Shown: positions 25,486 to 35,454, counted from the stretch's first letter. The stretch: 64,000 bases of DNA from Proteiniclasticum sediminis (GCF_018128025.1 NZ_JAGSCS010000008.1:62001-126000); one strand, 5' to 3'. Numbers and translations are program-made. Notes: a model not told the origin generated them from the letters alone.

Positions 25486-25549
25486 CCGGATCACGGCCCC
25501 AAGGGATCCGGCAATTTTTGATCCCGTGCCCGTCACAGGATCGTGATCA
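25486..25549 (+). promoter_or_regulatory. structured leader of prfC, possible attenuator
   Basis: CCGGATC (25486-25492) pairs with GATCCGG (25505-25511), followed by CAATTTTTG, which resembles a terminator. CACGG (25493-25497) can alternatively pair with CCGTG (25524-25528), disrupting it. A TATAAT pair lies upstream near 25454-25464. Function is inferred from pairing alone. Confidence 0.4.
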
Positions 25550-25567
25550 AATGAATGGAGGATTCCT

Positions 25568-27166
25568 ATGGAAGACTTAAGAAAAGAAATTGAAAGAAGA
25601 CGAACCTTCGCCATCATATCCCACCCGGATGCCGGTAAGACCACCCTCACGGAAAAGCTTTTGCTCTACGGAGGCGCCATTCGCCTGGCCGGATCGGTCA
25701 AATCCCGAAAATCCGCCAAGTATGCCGTGTCCGACTGGATGGAGATCGAAAAACAGCGTGGAATTTCGGTGACCTCCTCTGTCATGCAGTTCAACTATGA
25801 CGGCTACTGCATCAATATCCTGGATACCCCGGGACACCAGGACTTCTCTGAAGACACCTATCGCACCCTCATGGCTGCGGACTCCGCCGTCATGGTGGTG
25901 GATGCCGCCAAGGGGGTGGAGGACCAGACCCGAAAACTCTTCCATGTGTGCTCTCTGCGAAACATTCCCATCTTCACCATCGTGAACAAAATGGACCGGG
26001 AAGCCCGGGATCCCTTCGAGCTCATGGATGAAATCCAGAACGAGCTGGGGATCAAAACCTACCCCATGAACTGGCCCATCGGCTCCGGAAAAGAGTTCAA
26101 GGGTGTCTATGAGCGGCATAGCCAGAGCATCCAGGTCTTCTCCTCGGAAGGCACCCACGGCTCCACCGCCGTGAGCTCCGTCAAAGGCTCCGTGGATGAC
26201 CAGGTCTTCATGGACCTTTTAGGCGCGCCCCTCCACGAAAAGCTCATGGAAGACATTGAGCTCCTGGATATTGCCGGGGATGAGTTTGATCTGGCCAAAG
26301 TACGCACCGGGCAGCTCAGCCCTGTATTTTTCGCCTCCGCCCTCACCAACTTCGGTGTGGAGCCCTTCCTGAAATCCTTCCTGGAGCTCACCTCCTCTCC
26401 CCTGCCGCGGATGACCGCCGAAGGCGAGGAAGTGGATGTCTTCACCGAGGATTTCTCGGCCTTCGTCTTCAAGATCCAGGCCAACATGAACCCCCAGCAC
26501 CGGGACCGCATCGCCTTTATCCGAATCTGCTCCGGCAAGTTCAAGAAAGGCATGGAAGTCTTCCACTATCAGGGAAAAAACCGCATTAAGCTTTCCCAGC
26601 CCCAGCAGTTTTTGGCCCAGGACCGGGAAATGGTGGAAGAGGCCTACGCCGGCGACATCATCGGCGTCTTCGATCCAGGTATCTACGCCATCGGGGATAC
26701 CCTGTGCCCGCCGTCCCACAAGTTCCGCTTTGAAGGCATCCCTACCTTTGCTCCGGAGCATTTTGCCCGGGTGAAGCCCGTGGACACCATCAAGCGCAAG
26801 CAGTTCGTCAAGGGCGTCACCCAGGTGGCCCAGGAAGGGGCCATCCAAGTCTACAAGGAACTGCACATCGGCATGGAGGAAATCATCGTGGGTGTCGTGG
26901 GCACCCTGCAGATGGACGTGCTGGAGTTCCGCCTGAAGAATGAGTACGGCGTGGACATTAAGATCGATCACCTGCCCTACCGTTTTGTCCGCTGGATCGA
27001 AAACGAGGAGCTGAATCCCGATGATCTCAATATCACCTCCGATACCCGGCTGGTGAAGGACATGCGGGACCGCAACATCCTCCTCTTCCAGAACGACTGG
27101 GGCATCAGCTGGGCGCTTAGCCACAACAAGACCCTGGTTCTCAGTGACGTGGGAAAAGTCGAATAG
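25568..27166 (+). CDS. prfC: peptide chain release factor 3
   Basis: A 532-residue translational GTPase that recycles RF1/RF2 from the ribosome. G1 is HPDAGKTT near residue 19, followed by the RF3-typical KSRKSAKYAVSDWMEIEKQRGISV, G3 DTPGHQDF and G4 NKMD; domains II and III follow (EGAIQVYKE, GVVGTLQMDVLEFRLKNEYGV). Length matches the family. GGAGGA precedes the ATG. It is monocistronic, ended by a strong bidirectional terminator, and has an unusual structured leader. Confidence 0.96.
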   Translation: MEDLRKEIERRRTFAIISHPDAGKTTLTEKLLLYGGAIRLAGSVKSRKSAKYAVSDWMEIEKQRGISVTSSVMQFNYDGYCINILDTPGHQDFSEDTYRTLMAADSAVMVVDAAKGVEDQTRKLFHVCSLRNIPIFTIVNKMDREARDPFELMDEIQNELGIKTYPMNWPIGSGKEFKGVYERHSQSIQVFSSEGTHGSTAVSSVKGSVDDQVFMDLLGAPLHEKLMEDIELLDIAGDEFDLAKVRTGQLSPVFFASALTNFGVEPFLKSFLELTSSPLPRMTAEGEEVDVFTEDFSAFVFKIQANMNPQHRDRIAFIRICSGKFKKGMEVFHYQGKNRIKLSQPQQFLAQDREMVEEAYAGDIIGVFDPGIYAIGDTLCPPSHKFRFEGIPTFAPEHFARVKPVDTIKRKQFVKGVTQVAQEGAIQVYKELHIGMEEIIVGVVGTLQMDVLEFRLKNEYGVDIKIDHLPYRFVRWIENEELNPDDLNITSDTRLVKDMRDRNILLFQNDWGISWALSHNKTLVLSDVGKVE

Positions 27167-27175
27167 AACGAGTAA

Positions 27176-27208
27176 AGCTCCCGGAAGAAATTCTTCCGGG
27201 AGCTCTTT
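27176..27208. terminator. bidirectional terminator after prfC
   Basis: AGCTCCCGGAAGAA (27176-27189) and TTCTTCCGGGAGCT (27191-27204) form a 14-bp perfect stem, followed by CTTTGTTT. It serves converging genes on both sides. Confidence 0.9.
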
Positions 27209-27215
27209 GTTTGCG

Positions 27216-27701
27216 TTAATCCTCTTTCTCGGGAGGAGCTTTCCGTTCCTTCCCCGTCACCTGGAGCAGGTCCATCCGATACACCAGGGTCGCCTTCTCC
27301 GCCCGGAGAAGGTACTCTTCTCCAGTTTTTCGATGTTCTGGCGAATACTTCGCGAGCAGTCTCCTCAGGGCCTGCTTCTTTTCCTCCCCCTCCACCACCG
27401 ATACATGCCCAACGCCGATGACGCTTTGATACGCGGTGCTGAAGAGCTCGGGCAGCACCTTCGTTCCCGTGACCACGGTGAAGGAGGCCCGGGGATCCTG
27501 TCGAAGTTCTTCCACCTTCTCCCCTTCCCGGGCCGAATGGAAATACAGCCTTCCTTCGTCATAAACGTAGCTTAAGGGAAGGGTCCGGGGATAGCCGTCC
27601 TCGCCCAGAAAGCCCAGAACGCCATATTCTCCTCGTTTCAGGATTTCTTCCTGGGTTTCTTTATCCATGGCCCGCTCCGCCCTTCGCAGGGGTCTGTTCA
27701 T
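27216..27701 (-). CDS. pyridoxamine 5'-phosphate oxidase-related flavin-binding protein
   Basis: A 161-residue split-barrel protein of the PNPOx/NimA-like family. It opens NRPLRRAERAMD and has GVLGFLGEDGYPRTLPLSYVYDEGRLYFHSA in part, the usual FMN-binding strands, then SVIGVGHVSVVEG. Such proteins bind FMN or heme and some reduce nitroaromatics; this one's substrate is not known. GGAGGTG precedes the ATG and the stop of the DUF2164 gene lies two bases upstream of it, so the two form an operon. Confidence 0.88.
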   Translation of the reverse strand: MNRPLRRAERAMDKETQEEILKRGEYGVLGFLGEDGYPRTLPLSYVYDEGRLYFHSAREGEKVEELRQDPRASFTVVTGTKVLPELFSTAYQSVIGVGHVSVVEGEEKKQALRRLLAKYSPEHRKTGEEYLLRAEKATLVYRMDLLQVTGKERKAPPEKED

Positions 27702-27703
27702 GG

Positions 27704-27943
27704 CTACACCTCCGGTTTCTGGAGCGCCATCATGTCCTCCAGACGGTCTTCCAGATAGCGGTAAGCATCCTGGATTCCCGCATTGTAAAGGGCCGGTCCC
27801 AGGGTCTCCAGAAAGAAATCCAGAAGCAGCCCTGCGGCCAGATCGCCCAGAAACTCTTCCCGTTCTTCTTCAAAGTAGGCCTTGATGCGAGCGATGATCT
27901 CTTCCCGCTGCAGCTTGTCCAGTTTCAGTTCATGGCTTCTCAT
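27704..27943 (-). CDS. DUF2164 family protein
   Basis: A 79-residue acidic helical protein (LQREEIIARIKAYFEEEREEFLGDLAAGLLLDF, in part, then YNAGIQDAYRYLEDRLEDM) that matches the small DUF2164 family. Function unknown. It is the first gene of a two-gene unit with the flavin-binding protein and has a GGAGGATC ribosome site. Confidence 0.85.
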   Translation of the reverse strand: MRSHELKLDKLQREEIIARIKAYFEEEREEFLGDLAAGLLLDFFLETLGPALYNAGIQDAYRYLEDRLEDMMALQKPEV

Positions 27944-27984
27944 GGGGATCCTCCTTACGGTTACTCCATTTTCGGGATAGAAGA

Positions 27985-28012
27985 AAGGGCCGGAAATTTC
28001 CGGGCCCCTTTT
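27985..28012 (-). terminator. terminator of the lipoprotein gene
   Basis: On the minus strand GGGCCCGGAAA and TTTCCGG-CCC form a GC-rich hairpin with one bulge, followed by TTTCTTCT, six bases after the stop. Confidence 0.7.
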
Positions 28013-28017
28013 CCTTC

Positions 28018-28512
28018 TTAGCGCCGTACGGCATCCAGCACCGTGGAGGAATCAAATCCTTTGGCTCCATTGATGGTGGTGCTCTGTCCGTCATACAGGG
28101 TCACGGTTTTCTGCCCCGTAAAGCTGATGACGATGCGGTAGAGCCCCTTCAGCGCCGCATGATCCGGCCGGTAATTGTAGATGCTGTGGGTGATTCTGGT
28201 GGTTTCAAAGACCAGAAGATCCTCAAAACTCTTGTAGGGGTCTGGGGATGTGCCTGGATCCACGGTGATGCGGATCTCATTGCCCTTCACCTCGGCGGTC
28301 TCCAGCTTCCCCTTCTCGGCATAGAAGGCCTCCAGCACGGGGCGAACCCCCTCCAGATAGGTCTTCAGTTCTTCGTTGTCCGCAGCGCCTTCCTGGGCGG
28401 TTTCCACGTAGCCGCTGATGTCTTTGGGTACCCCCAGATATTGACAGCCGGCCATCCCCACGGCCATGACTGCCACAAGAAGAAGGCCTGTAAGCTTTCC
28501 TATTTTCTTCAA
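28018..28512 (-). CDS. predicted lipoprotein, 164 aa
   Basis: Begins MKKIGKLTGLLLVAVMAVGMAGC when started at the TTG 28512: a basic n-region, hydrophobic core and lipobox ending at Cys23, a textbook lipoprotein signal. GAGGTGA lies six bases upstream, whereas the longer frame (TTG at 28533) overlaps that site. The mature part contains a DISGYVETAQEG segment and a beta-rich C-terminal half with YRIVISFTGQKTVTLYDG. I recognise no named family. It is likely attached to the outer face of the membrane. Confidence 0.75.
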   Translation of the reverse strand: MKKIGKLTGLLLVAVMAVGMAGCQYLGVPKDISGYVETAQEGAADNEELKTYLEGVRPVLEAFYAEKGKLETAEVKGNEIRITVDPGTSPDPYKSFEDLLVFETTRITHSIYNYRPDHAALKGLYRIVISFTGQKTVTLYDGQSTTINGAKGFDSSTVLDAVRR

Positions 28513-28597
28513 ATCCTTCACCTCAAATTTCAATCTCTGCTTTTCATTGTAAAGAGTTGTGCCATCCCGGGGATGACAAAAAAACTACATTACCATC

Positions 28598-29893
28598 TTA
28601 GTCCAGATTGAAATAGACCTCAAGGACTTTGGTCAAATAAAAGTGATCCCGAACGCCGCCCAGTTCTCGGACGGAATGCATGCCCAGGATGGCATTGCCC
28701 ACATCCACGGTGCGGATGGGCAGATGGGTGGAGCTGATGGGTCCGATGGTGGAGCCTCCGGGCAGATCGCTGCGGTTTACAAAATACTGGAAGGGCACTT
28801 CAGCCTTGCGGCAAAGTCCGCTGAATACGCTGAGGGAATCCCCGTCGGAGGTGTAGCGCTGATTGGCGGAGAGCTTCATCACCGGTCCCTGGTTGATGAC
28901 GGGACGGTTGGTGGGATCATGCATCTCGCTGAAATTGGGGTGAACACTGTGGGCCAGGTCCGCAGAGATCATGAAGGAATGCTCCAGATTCTGGAGGAAA
29001 CCTGCCCGATTTCCGCCCAGAGCATAGTACACCCGTTCCAGCAGATCCCGAAGAAGCGTGGAGTCCGCCCCCTGCTTGGAGGCACTACCGCATTCCTCAT
29101 TGTCAAAGAACGCGCAGACATTGATTCCGCTGAAGGATTCCGCCTTCTTAGCCGCGGTGAGAATGCTGTGCACCATGCTGAGGTTGTCCTGCCGCTTGGA
29201 GGAGATGAACTCCTCCTGAAGGCCCACCAGGGAGCCCTTCTCCGTTTCATAGGCAAAGAGGTCAAAATCCAGAATGGTATCCGGATCCACGGAGAGTTCT
29301 GCTGCCAGAAGATGAAGAAGGAAATTCTCCTTGGTTTCCTCTTTGCCCAGCATGGTTACCACGGGCAGCACATGCTTCTGCTTGTGAACCTCCACGCCCT
29401 CATTGACCTTCCGGTTCATGTGGATGGCTAAAGACGGGATATAGAGAATGTGCTTTTTCAGGTCCACAATTCTCGAAAGGGGCTGAAGCAGGGACTCCCC
29501 CTTCAGCATCACCCGGCCTGCCAAAGACAGGGGCCGGTCAAACCAGGAGGACAGAATGGGGCCTCCATAGGTTTCCACATTGAGCTTCAGGAATCCGTCC
29601 TGGAGCATTTCTGCTCCGGGCTTCACCCGGAATCCCGGGGAATCCGTATGGGCTCCTGCCAGTTTGAATCCCTTGGTCAGGGGGTCTTTTCCCACCTGAA
29701 TCATAAAGAGGGAGGAATCGTTTTTCGTGTAGAAGAGCTTTTCGCCTTCTCCAATGGTCCAGGCCTCCTGGCCCTTTAGCTCCCGGTATCCTAAAGTCAG
29801 GAGATCCTCGCGCATCACGGCCACGGCATTGTACGCCGTGGAAGACTCATGCAGAAAGTCGAGAAGCTCCAGTGCTAAATATTTCTCATCCAT
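28598..29893 (-). CDS. M18 family aminopeptidase
   Basis: A 431-residue dinuclear zinc aminopeptidase of the aspartyl/ApeB type. Metal-site motifs are GAHTDSPGFRVKP, DNEECGS and, near the C-terminus, STHLPIRTVDVG with the closing GMHSVRE. It removes N-terminal, often acidic, residues from peptides in the cytosol. AGGAGG precedes the ATG. It is divergent from the cation transporter and apparently monocistronic. Confidence 0.94.
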   Translation of the reverse strand: MDEKYLALELLDFLHESSTAYNAVAVMREDLLTLGYRELKGQEAWTIGEGEKLFYTKNDSSLFMIQVGKDPLTKGFKLAGAHTDSPGFRVKPGAEMLQDGFLKLNVETYGGPILSSWFDRPLSLAGRVMLKGESLLQPLSRIVDLKKHILYIPSLAIHMNRKVNEGVEVHKQKHVLPVVTMLGKEETKENFLLHLLAAELSVDPDTILDFDLFAYETEKGSLVGLQEEFISSKRQDNLSMVHSILTAAKKAESFSGINVCAFFDNEECGSASKQGADSTLLRDLLERVYYALGGNRAGFLQNLEHSFMISADLAHSVHPNFSEMHDPTNRPVINQGPVMKLSANQRYTSDGDSLSVFSGLCRKAEVPFQYFVNRSDLPGGSTIGPISSTHLPIRTVDVGNAILGMHSVRELGGVRDHFYLTKVLEVYFNLD

Positions 29894-29938
29894 AGTATCC
29901 TCCTGAAATGTCGTTTAGGTTTATTTTAACATGTCTTG

Positions 29939-29947
29939 TGCTATAAT
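29939..29947 (+). promoter_or_regulatory. extended -10 promoter of the CDF transporter gene
   Basis: TG-C-TATAAT at 29939-29947 with no strong -35. A tight GC hairpin, CCGGCC/GGCCGG (29962-29976), follows in the short leader. Confidence 0.65.
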
Positions 29948-29996
29948 TGTATCTATTACCTCCGGCCTGCGGCCGGTGATCCACAAGGAGTCTGCC

Positions 29997-31172
29997 ATGA
30001 TTAACATGATTATCCGAAAAATAACCCAGGGACGGGATCTTCAGCTGGCCCGGGAGCGGGAGCGTATTGGAAGCCTCACCGGGTTCATGGGCATTCTCAT
30101 GAACTTCTTCCTTTTTGCCGTGAAAGGGCTTTTGGGCATGGCCACGGGAAGTATCTCCCTCATCGCCGATGCCTTCAACAACCTGACGGACACGGCGTCC
30201 TCGGTTATCACCATCATTGGCTTTAAGATGGCCGGCAAGGAGCCGGATCAGGAGCATCCCTACGGCCATGGACGCATCGAGTACCTCACGGGACTTACCA
30301 TCTCCATCCTGGTCATTGTGGTGGGCTACCAGTTTGTGGTATCTTCCATCGACCGCATTAAAAATCCGGCGAAGGTCACCGTCACCACCGTGGCACTGGT
30401 CATTATTTTTCTCTCCATTTCCGTGAAGATCTTCATCCATCTTCTCAATAAGCGGCTGGGAGAGAAAATCATGTCAGGTACTCTTTTGGCCACAGCCCAG
30501 GACGCCCTTGGCGACATCCTCACCACCTCCGTGGTGCTCCTCGGCCTCTTTGTGAGCCGTCTCACCACCTTCCCCGTGGATGGTTTCGTCGGTGTGGCCA
30601 TCGCCCTCTACATCATCTATTCGGGGATCCGGCTTTCCCTGGAGACCATCGGGCCTCTTCTGGGGGAAAAACCCGAAGATGACCTGGCCAACGCCATCAA
30701 GGAGAAAATCCTCTCCTACCCCCTCATCACCGGCGTCCATGACCTCCATATCCATTCCTATGGTCCCTCCACCACCATGGCCACCATCGATGCGGAGATC
30801 CCCTATGATCTTACGCTGGTGGAAGCCCATAATCTGGTGGACCGCATCGAACGCCATGTCCGGGAGGATCTGGGCATCCAGCTGGTCATCCATATGGACC
30901 CCTTCAACGACAAGGATGAGCGCTATCTGGAAGTGAAGCGCATCGTGGGAGAAATGGTGGAGGAAATGGATCATGTCCTGTCCTTCCATGATTTCCGCTA
31001 CACGGGACGCTCGGAAAAAGAACTGCTCATTCTGGAAATCGTCGTGGACAGCAAGCACACCACGGAAAAAGAACGGGAAGAGATTCGAAAAACGTTGGAA
31101 GCCAAGCTTAAAGACCGTTTCCGCACAGCCAAGATCCTCATCACCGTGGATTTGGATGTCGCCATCTTATAA
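29997..31172 (+). CDS. cation diffusion facilitator (CDF) metal transporter
   Basis: A 391-residue CDF exporter for divalent metals (zinc, manganese or iron) with about six membrane segments. Metal-site residues appear in ISLIADAFNNLTDTASS and in DALGDILTT; the EHPYGHGRIEYL loop after segment 3 is the family hallmark. The cytosolic dimerisation domain is followed by a further C-terminal region with a second similar fold, making it longer than FieF. AAGGAG precedes the ATG at 29997; the earlier ATG at 29931 lies inside the promoter. Confidence 0.92.
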   Translation: MINMIIRKITQGRDLQLARERERIGSLTGFMGILMNFFLFAVKGLLGMATGSISLIADAFNNLTDTASSVITIIGFKMAGKEPDQEHPYGHGRIEYLTGLTISILVIVVGYQFVVSSIDRIKNPAKVTVTTVALVIIFLSISVKIFIHLLNKRLGEKIMSGTLLATAQDALGDILTTSVVLLGLFVSRLTTFPVDGFVGVAIALYIIYSGIRLSLETIGPLLGEKPEDDLANAIKEKILSYPLITGVHDLHIHSYGPSTTMATIDAEIPYDLTLVEAHNLVDRIERHVREDLGIQLVIHMDPFNDKDERYLEVKRIVGEMVEEMDHVLSFHDFRYTGRSEKELLILEIVVDSKHTTEKEREEIRKTLEAKLKDRFRTAKILITVDLDVAIL

Positions 31173-31181
31173 CTCAATTTC

Positions 31182-31224
31182 AAGAGGCCGTTTCCGGGGA
31201 TGATCCTGGAAACGGCCTCTTTTA
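31182..31224. terminator. bidirectional terminator between CDF and helD
   Basis: AAGAGGCCGTTTCC (31182-31195) pairs with GGAAACGGCCTCTT (31208-31221), followed by TTT. It closes both the plus-strand transporter and the minus-strand helicase. Confidence 0.92.
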
Positions 31225-31243
31225 TGCTGTCTTCTCTTATCGC

Positions 31244-33361
31244 TTAATAGAAATGGAGATCCCGGAAGGTAATCCGGGTGAGCTCATGGAGAGCCCGGGT
31301 GGCCATGATGTAGTGAATGAGGGACTCTTCGGCATCACCCGAAGCTTTTTCCGCCATGATCACCCCGTCAAATTCCAGCCCCTTGGCAAAATAGGCAGGC
31401 ATAATGTAGAGGTCACCCTTGAGGAGCGCATCCTCGGAGTCGATGAGCTTTACATTGATCTTTTTGCGCAGCAGCCGGTGCAGCTGCCGGGTGGTTTCCA
31501 TATCCCGGGTGAGAATCCCCACGGTATCCAGGTTATCCCGACGGTAATTTTCCACCGTCTGGGCAATAAGGTCCACGGCGGCATCCAGATCCACCTCCAG
31601 ATGCTCCGTCACCGGTTTTCCGTTTCGCACCAGGGGCACGATCTTGTTTTCCTTCAGGAAACGATTGGCGAAGTCCATGATCTCAAAGGTGGAGCGGTAG
31701 CTCCGGGTCAGGTGGTAAGGACGCACCTGGTCAAAGACGCTGCTCAGATCCTTCATGGGGCTTTCGCCGGCCAGAATCATCTGGTTGACATCGCCCACGA
31801 TGGTCATGGAGGTGCAGCCGGTGATTTCCTTCAGGGCCTTGAAGTGGAGCAGGGAGTATTCCTGGGCTTCATCCAGCACCAGGTGCTGCACCGTAAAGGG
31901 CAGCTTCACCCCATGGAGCCGATGCTTGAGGTAGAGCATGGGGGCGATATCCGCCTCCGTGAGAAAATCAAAGGTTTTAAAGGGAACATAAGCGTTGAAG
32001 TAGTCGCCTTGGGCAAATTCCCGGAAAGTGTCTCTTGCCAGGCTCACCTGGGCCATGAGTCGGCGAATGTCCGTACGGCGCATGTTTCGCCACTCACTGG
32101 TATCCTCGCCGGATGCCTTCATCTTCTTTCGAAGTTCTTCATATTTCTTGTCGATGGCAAGTCTTTTCACATCACGGGCATCCTTGAGCCGCTTCGCCAG
32201 CATGCGCTTCAGACGCTCTGCCCGCTTGAAGAAAGGCATATGCTTGAAATCCCGAAGCAGGATCCGCTCCATTTCCTCGGCATCCATGAGGACCACCTCC
32301 TGGAACCGGATCTCCCGGAACTCAAAATAGGTCCTTTCGGTGATGTCCACCTGCTGCTCCAGGGCTTCCTGGAAAGCGGCACTGCGTTTCTTTCGGGTGT
32401 CTTCCATGAGCTCCTCATCGCCGGAGATGAGGGCCTCGGTATAGTCCTCGCCCATGAAGATGGGGCCATGATAATTTAGAAGGCTTAAAGCCAGGTCCTT
32501 GAAGGTGTTGTTGTGGACACCTCCCTCTCCGAGGGACGGCAGAACCTGGGCGATGTAGTCCATGAACATGTTGTTGGGACCCAGAATGAGGACCTTGTTC
32601 TCCAAAAGCTTACGATGGTTGTAAAGAAGATAGGCGGTGCGATGGAGCGCAATGGAGGTTTTTCCGCTGCCGGCCACGCCATTGACCACCACAACCCCTT
32701 CTCGACGGTCGCGGATAATCTTGTCCTGCTCCTCCTGGATGGTCATGATGATGTCCTTCAGCTTCTTTCCCACGTTGGAGGAGAGCACTTCCAGCAAAAT
32801 CTCATCCCGGACATCGGACTCGGTGTCAAAGACCCCGTGGAGCTCAGCGTCACGAATAAGAAACTGACGCCGCTTCGTGATGTCCACTTCCACATCCCCC
32901 AAAGGGGCCTGATACTTGTCCCGGCCCAGGGATCCCTTGTAGAAGAGGGAGGCGATGGGGGCCCGCCAGTCGATGATGAGGGGGTCATAGGATTCTTCAT
33001 CCACCAGACCATATTTGCCGATGTAGATCCCCTCTTCTTCTGCTCCCTTTTCCCGAAACAGCACTTTGCCAAAGTAAGGGGTTCCTGCCAGCTCCGTCAG
33101 CTCGGTGAGGCGCTTTTCCACGGACTTGAAGGATTCCTCCTGAACGTAACGTTCATGGTCAAAGTAGTCGATCTGTTTGTCCTCATCGCTGCGGTACTCA
33201 TCCAGCTGTCCTTTGCGGTACTCGATGATCTCATCGTAAACCTGACGTTTTTTCTGGGTATTGCGAAGGATTTCCTCCTGAATATAGCCAATAACCCGAG
33301 CCAAATAAGCTTCTTCCAGCACCAGTTCGTTCTGGGGCAGTTCTAAATTAAATTCTTTCAT
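31244..33361 (-). CDS. helD: HelD, RNA polymerase-recycling UvrD/Rep-type ATPase
   Basis: A 705-residue superfamily 1 ATPase. The N-terminal helical region (about 1-75) reads as a coiled coil; IDWRAPIASLFY and DVEVDITKRRQFLI are HelD hallmarks. Walker A is GVAGSGKTS, then DEAQEYS, DVNQMI and LTRSYRST helicase motifs. In Bacillota HelD binds stalled RNA polymerase and removes it from DNA. GGAGG sits just before the ATG at 33361; the frame's earlier part to 33544 overlaps the ftsH 3' end and is rejected. Confidence 0.93.
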   Translation of the reverse strand: MKEFNLELPQNELVLEEAYLARVIGYIQEEILRNTQKKRQVYDEIIEYRKGQLDEYRSDEDKQIDYFDHERYVQEESFKSVEKRLTELTELAGTPYFGKVLFREKGAEEEGIYIGKYGLVDEESYDPLIIDWRAPIASLFYKGSLGRDKYQAPLGDVEVDITKRRQFLIRDAELHGVFDTESDVRDEILLEVLSSNVGKKLKDIIMTIQEEQDKIIRDRREGVVVVNGVAGSGKTSIALHRTAYLLYNHRKLLENKVLILGPNNMFMDYIAQVLPSLGEGGVHNNTFKDLALSLLNYHGPIFMGEDYTEALISGDEELMEDTRKKRSAAFQEALEQQVDITERTYFEFREIRFQEVVLMDAEEMERILLRDFKHMPFFKRAERLKRMLAKRLKDARDVKRLAIDKKYEELRKKMKASGEDTSEWRNMRRTDIRRLMAQVSLARDTFREFAQGDYFNAYVPFKTFDFLTEADIAPMLYLKHRLHGVKLPFTVQHLVLDEAQEYSLLHFKALKEITGCTSMTIVGDVNQMILAGESPMKDLSSVFDQVRPYHLTRSYRSTFEIMDFANRFLKENKIVPLVRNGKPVTEHLEVDLDAAVDLIAQTVENYRRDNLDTVGILTRDMETTRQLHRLLRKKINVKLIDSEDALLKGDLYIMPAYFAKGLEFDGVIMAEKASGDAEESLIHYIMATRALHELTRITFRDLHFY

Positions 33362-33375
33362 TTTTCCTCCAAAGG

Positions 33376-33406
33376 GATAGCCGCAATCCTCACGATTACG
33401 GCTATC
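33376..33406 (-). terminator. hairpin between ftsH and helD
   Basis: GATAGCCGCAATC (33376-33388) and GATTACGGCTATC (33394-33406) form a 13-bp stem with one wobble. There is no clear T tract on the minus strand, so it may only attenuate transcription from ftsH into helD. Confidence 0.5.
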
Positions 33407-33428
33407 CTGCTGATCTAGTCGGTCAGTC

Positions 33429-35444
33429 CTATTCGTTTTTCTCTTCCGTTGGTTCCGAAGTTTCCCCTTGGGGTTCCTCTTCCGAAACCGCAGGCTGAAC
33501 CTCCGGTTCTTCGGTGATGATCTCTTCCAGGGCGGAATGTTCATTTTCCTCCTGGGCCAGAGCCTTCTCCTCCCGGGCTTTCAGTTCGGCTTTGGTGAGT
33601 CCGAAATCCGGTCCCTTAAACTCCCGAACCACGGCCATGAATTCCTGACCCGTGATGGTTTCCTTCTCCAGAAGGATCTCCGCCAGCTGAGTCATGAGTT
33701 CGCGGTTTTCCAGCAGGATGGTTTTTGCGCGGGCATGGCATTCCTTGATGATCTTCAGGGTTTCCTCGTCCACCAGGGCTGCGGTGCGGTCGCTGACGTT
33801 CATGACGGTGCGGCCGTCCAGGTACTGATTGCGCACGGACTCGGCAGCCATCATGTCGAAGGTGTCGCTCATGCCGTAGAGCGTAATCATGCGGCGGGCA
33901 AGATTGGTCGCCCGTTCGATATCATTGGAAGCACCGGTGGTGATGGAGTCGAACTCCACTTCTTCTGCCGAACGTCCGCCAAAGAGGATGCTGATTTCCT
34001 GCAGCATTTCTTCCTTGCTCATGAGGTATTTGTCATCCTCCGGCACCTGCATGGTGTACCCTAAGGAACCCATGGTGCGGGGAATGATGGTGATCTTTAG
34101 CACTGGATCGGTATTTTTCTGCATGGCGGCCACTAAGGCATGGCCGATTTCATGGAAAGCCACGATCCGCTTTTCCTTCGGCGACATGATCCGGTCTTTT
34201 TTCTGCTGACCGGCGATGACCACTTCAATGGACTCCTGCAGGTCTTCCTGCTTCACAAACTGACGGCCGTTTTTCACCGCCCGCAGTGCGGCCTCATTGA
34301 TGATGTTGGCCAGATCCGCACCGACGGCGCCGGGGGTTCCCTTGGCGATATCCAAAAGATCCACATCGTCACCCATCTTCACGTCTTTGGAATGAACTTT
34401 AAGAATCGCTTCCCGGCCCTTCAGATCAGGCGCGTCCACGATGATGCGGCGGTCGAACCGGCCTGGTCGAAGCAGAGCCTTGTCCAGCACTTCCGGTCGG
34501 TTGGTGGCCGCCAGAATGACGATTCCCTTGGAGGAATCAAAGCCGTCCATTTCCGCCAGGAGCTGATTCAGGGTCTGTTCCCGCTCGTCATTGCCGCCGT
34601 ATCCGCCCGTTTCGCGGGATTTGCCGATGGCGTCGATCTCATCGATGAAGATGATGCAGGGGGCTTTGGCCATGGCTTCCTTGAAGAGGTCCCGGACACG
34701 GGCAGCGCCCATGCCGACGAACATCTCCACGAAGGCGGAGCCGGAGAGGGAGAAGAACGGCACCTTGGCCTCACCGGCCACAGCCTTGGCCAAGAGGGTT
34801 TTTCCGGTACCCGGAGGGCCCACCAGCAGTGCACCCTTGGGCAGTTTGGCGCCGATGCTCACATATTTTTTCGGATTGTGGAGGAAATCCACAATCTCGA
34901 TGAGGGATTCCTTGGCTTCTTCTTGTCCGGCCACATCCTTGAAGGTGACCCCCGTATCGCTCTCATAGAGCTTGGCCGTGTTCTTGCCAAAGGACATCAT
35001 GCCGCCACCACGCTTGTCCATGGACTTCATGATGTAGTTGCCCAAAAAGAGCAGCAGCCCCAAGGGAAGAATCCAGGACACGAGAAGGGACAGGATGGGG
35101 TTAGCCACTTGCACCGTGGCCACTTCAAAGGGGATTTCCTTTTCCAGGATCAGCTTGTGGATATCCTGATCGTTGCTGAGCTGCCCCGTATAGAGGGTAA
35201 ATCCGGCCAGTTCGTCTCCCGATTTCATGGAGTACTCAAACTTGCGCTGGGATTCATCCAAGCGGATCTTTGCCACTCGGCCTTCTTCGATGGCGTTGGT
35301 AAACTGATTGTATGTCTGTTCCTTGTTTCTCAGGTCATCCGCAAAGATATTGAACACTGTGACCATGACGAGCACACTGAGAAAATAGATAATATAAAAT
35401 TTGATATTCTTATTTTTCCCAGGCTTGTTGTTATTGCTGTTCAT
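33429..35444 (-). CDS. ftsH: FtsH, ATP-dependent membrane zinc metalloprotease
   Basis: A 671-residue membrane protease. Two membrane segments (about 16-34 and 115-136) flank an extracytoplasmic domain; Walker A is GPPGTGKT (209-216), Walker [12 protein letters not shown] (264-274), SRH region [21 protein letters not shown] in part, and zinc site His431-Glu432-x-x-His435 (HEIGH). It degrades misfolded membrane proteins and regulators. The C-terminus is a long acidic tail (about 620-671). It stands apart from the tilS-hpt-ftsH cluster usual in Bacillota, next to pepV and helD. Confidence 0.95.
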   Translation of the reverse strand: MNSNNNKPGKNKNIKFYIIYFLSVLVMVTVFNIFADDLRNKEQTYNQFTNAIEEGRVAKIRLDESQRKFEYSMKSGDELAGFTLYTGQLSNDQDIHKLILEKEIPFEVATVQVANPILSLLVSWILPLGLLLFLGNYIMKSMDKRGGGMMSFGKNTAKLYESDTGVTFKDVAGQEEAKESLIEIVDFLHNPKKYVSIGAKLPKGALLVGPPGTGKTLLAKAVAGEAKVPFFSLSGSAFVEMFVGMGAARVRDLFKEAMAKAPCIIFIDEIDAIGKSRETGGYGGNDEREQTLNQLLAEMDGFDSSKGIVILAATNRPEVLDKALLRPGRFDRRIIVDAPDLKGREAILKVHSKDVKMGDDVDLLDIAKGTPGAVGADLANIINEAALRAVKNGRQFVKQEDLQESIEVVIAGQQKKDRIMSPKEKRIVAFHEIGHALVAAMQKNTDPVLKITIIPRTMGSLGYTMQVPEDDKYLMSKEEMLQEISILFGGRSAEEVEFDSITTGASNDIERATNLARRMITLYGMSDTFDMMAAESVRNQYLDGRTVMNVSDRTAALVDEETLKIIKECHARAKTILLENRELMTQLAEILLEKETITGQEFMAVVREFKGPDFGLTKAELKAREEKALAQEENEHSALEEIITEEPEVQPAVSEEEPQGETSEPTEEKNE

Positions 35445-35454
35445 CGACTGCCTC

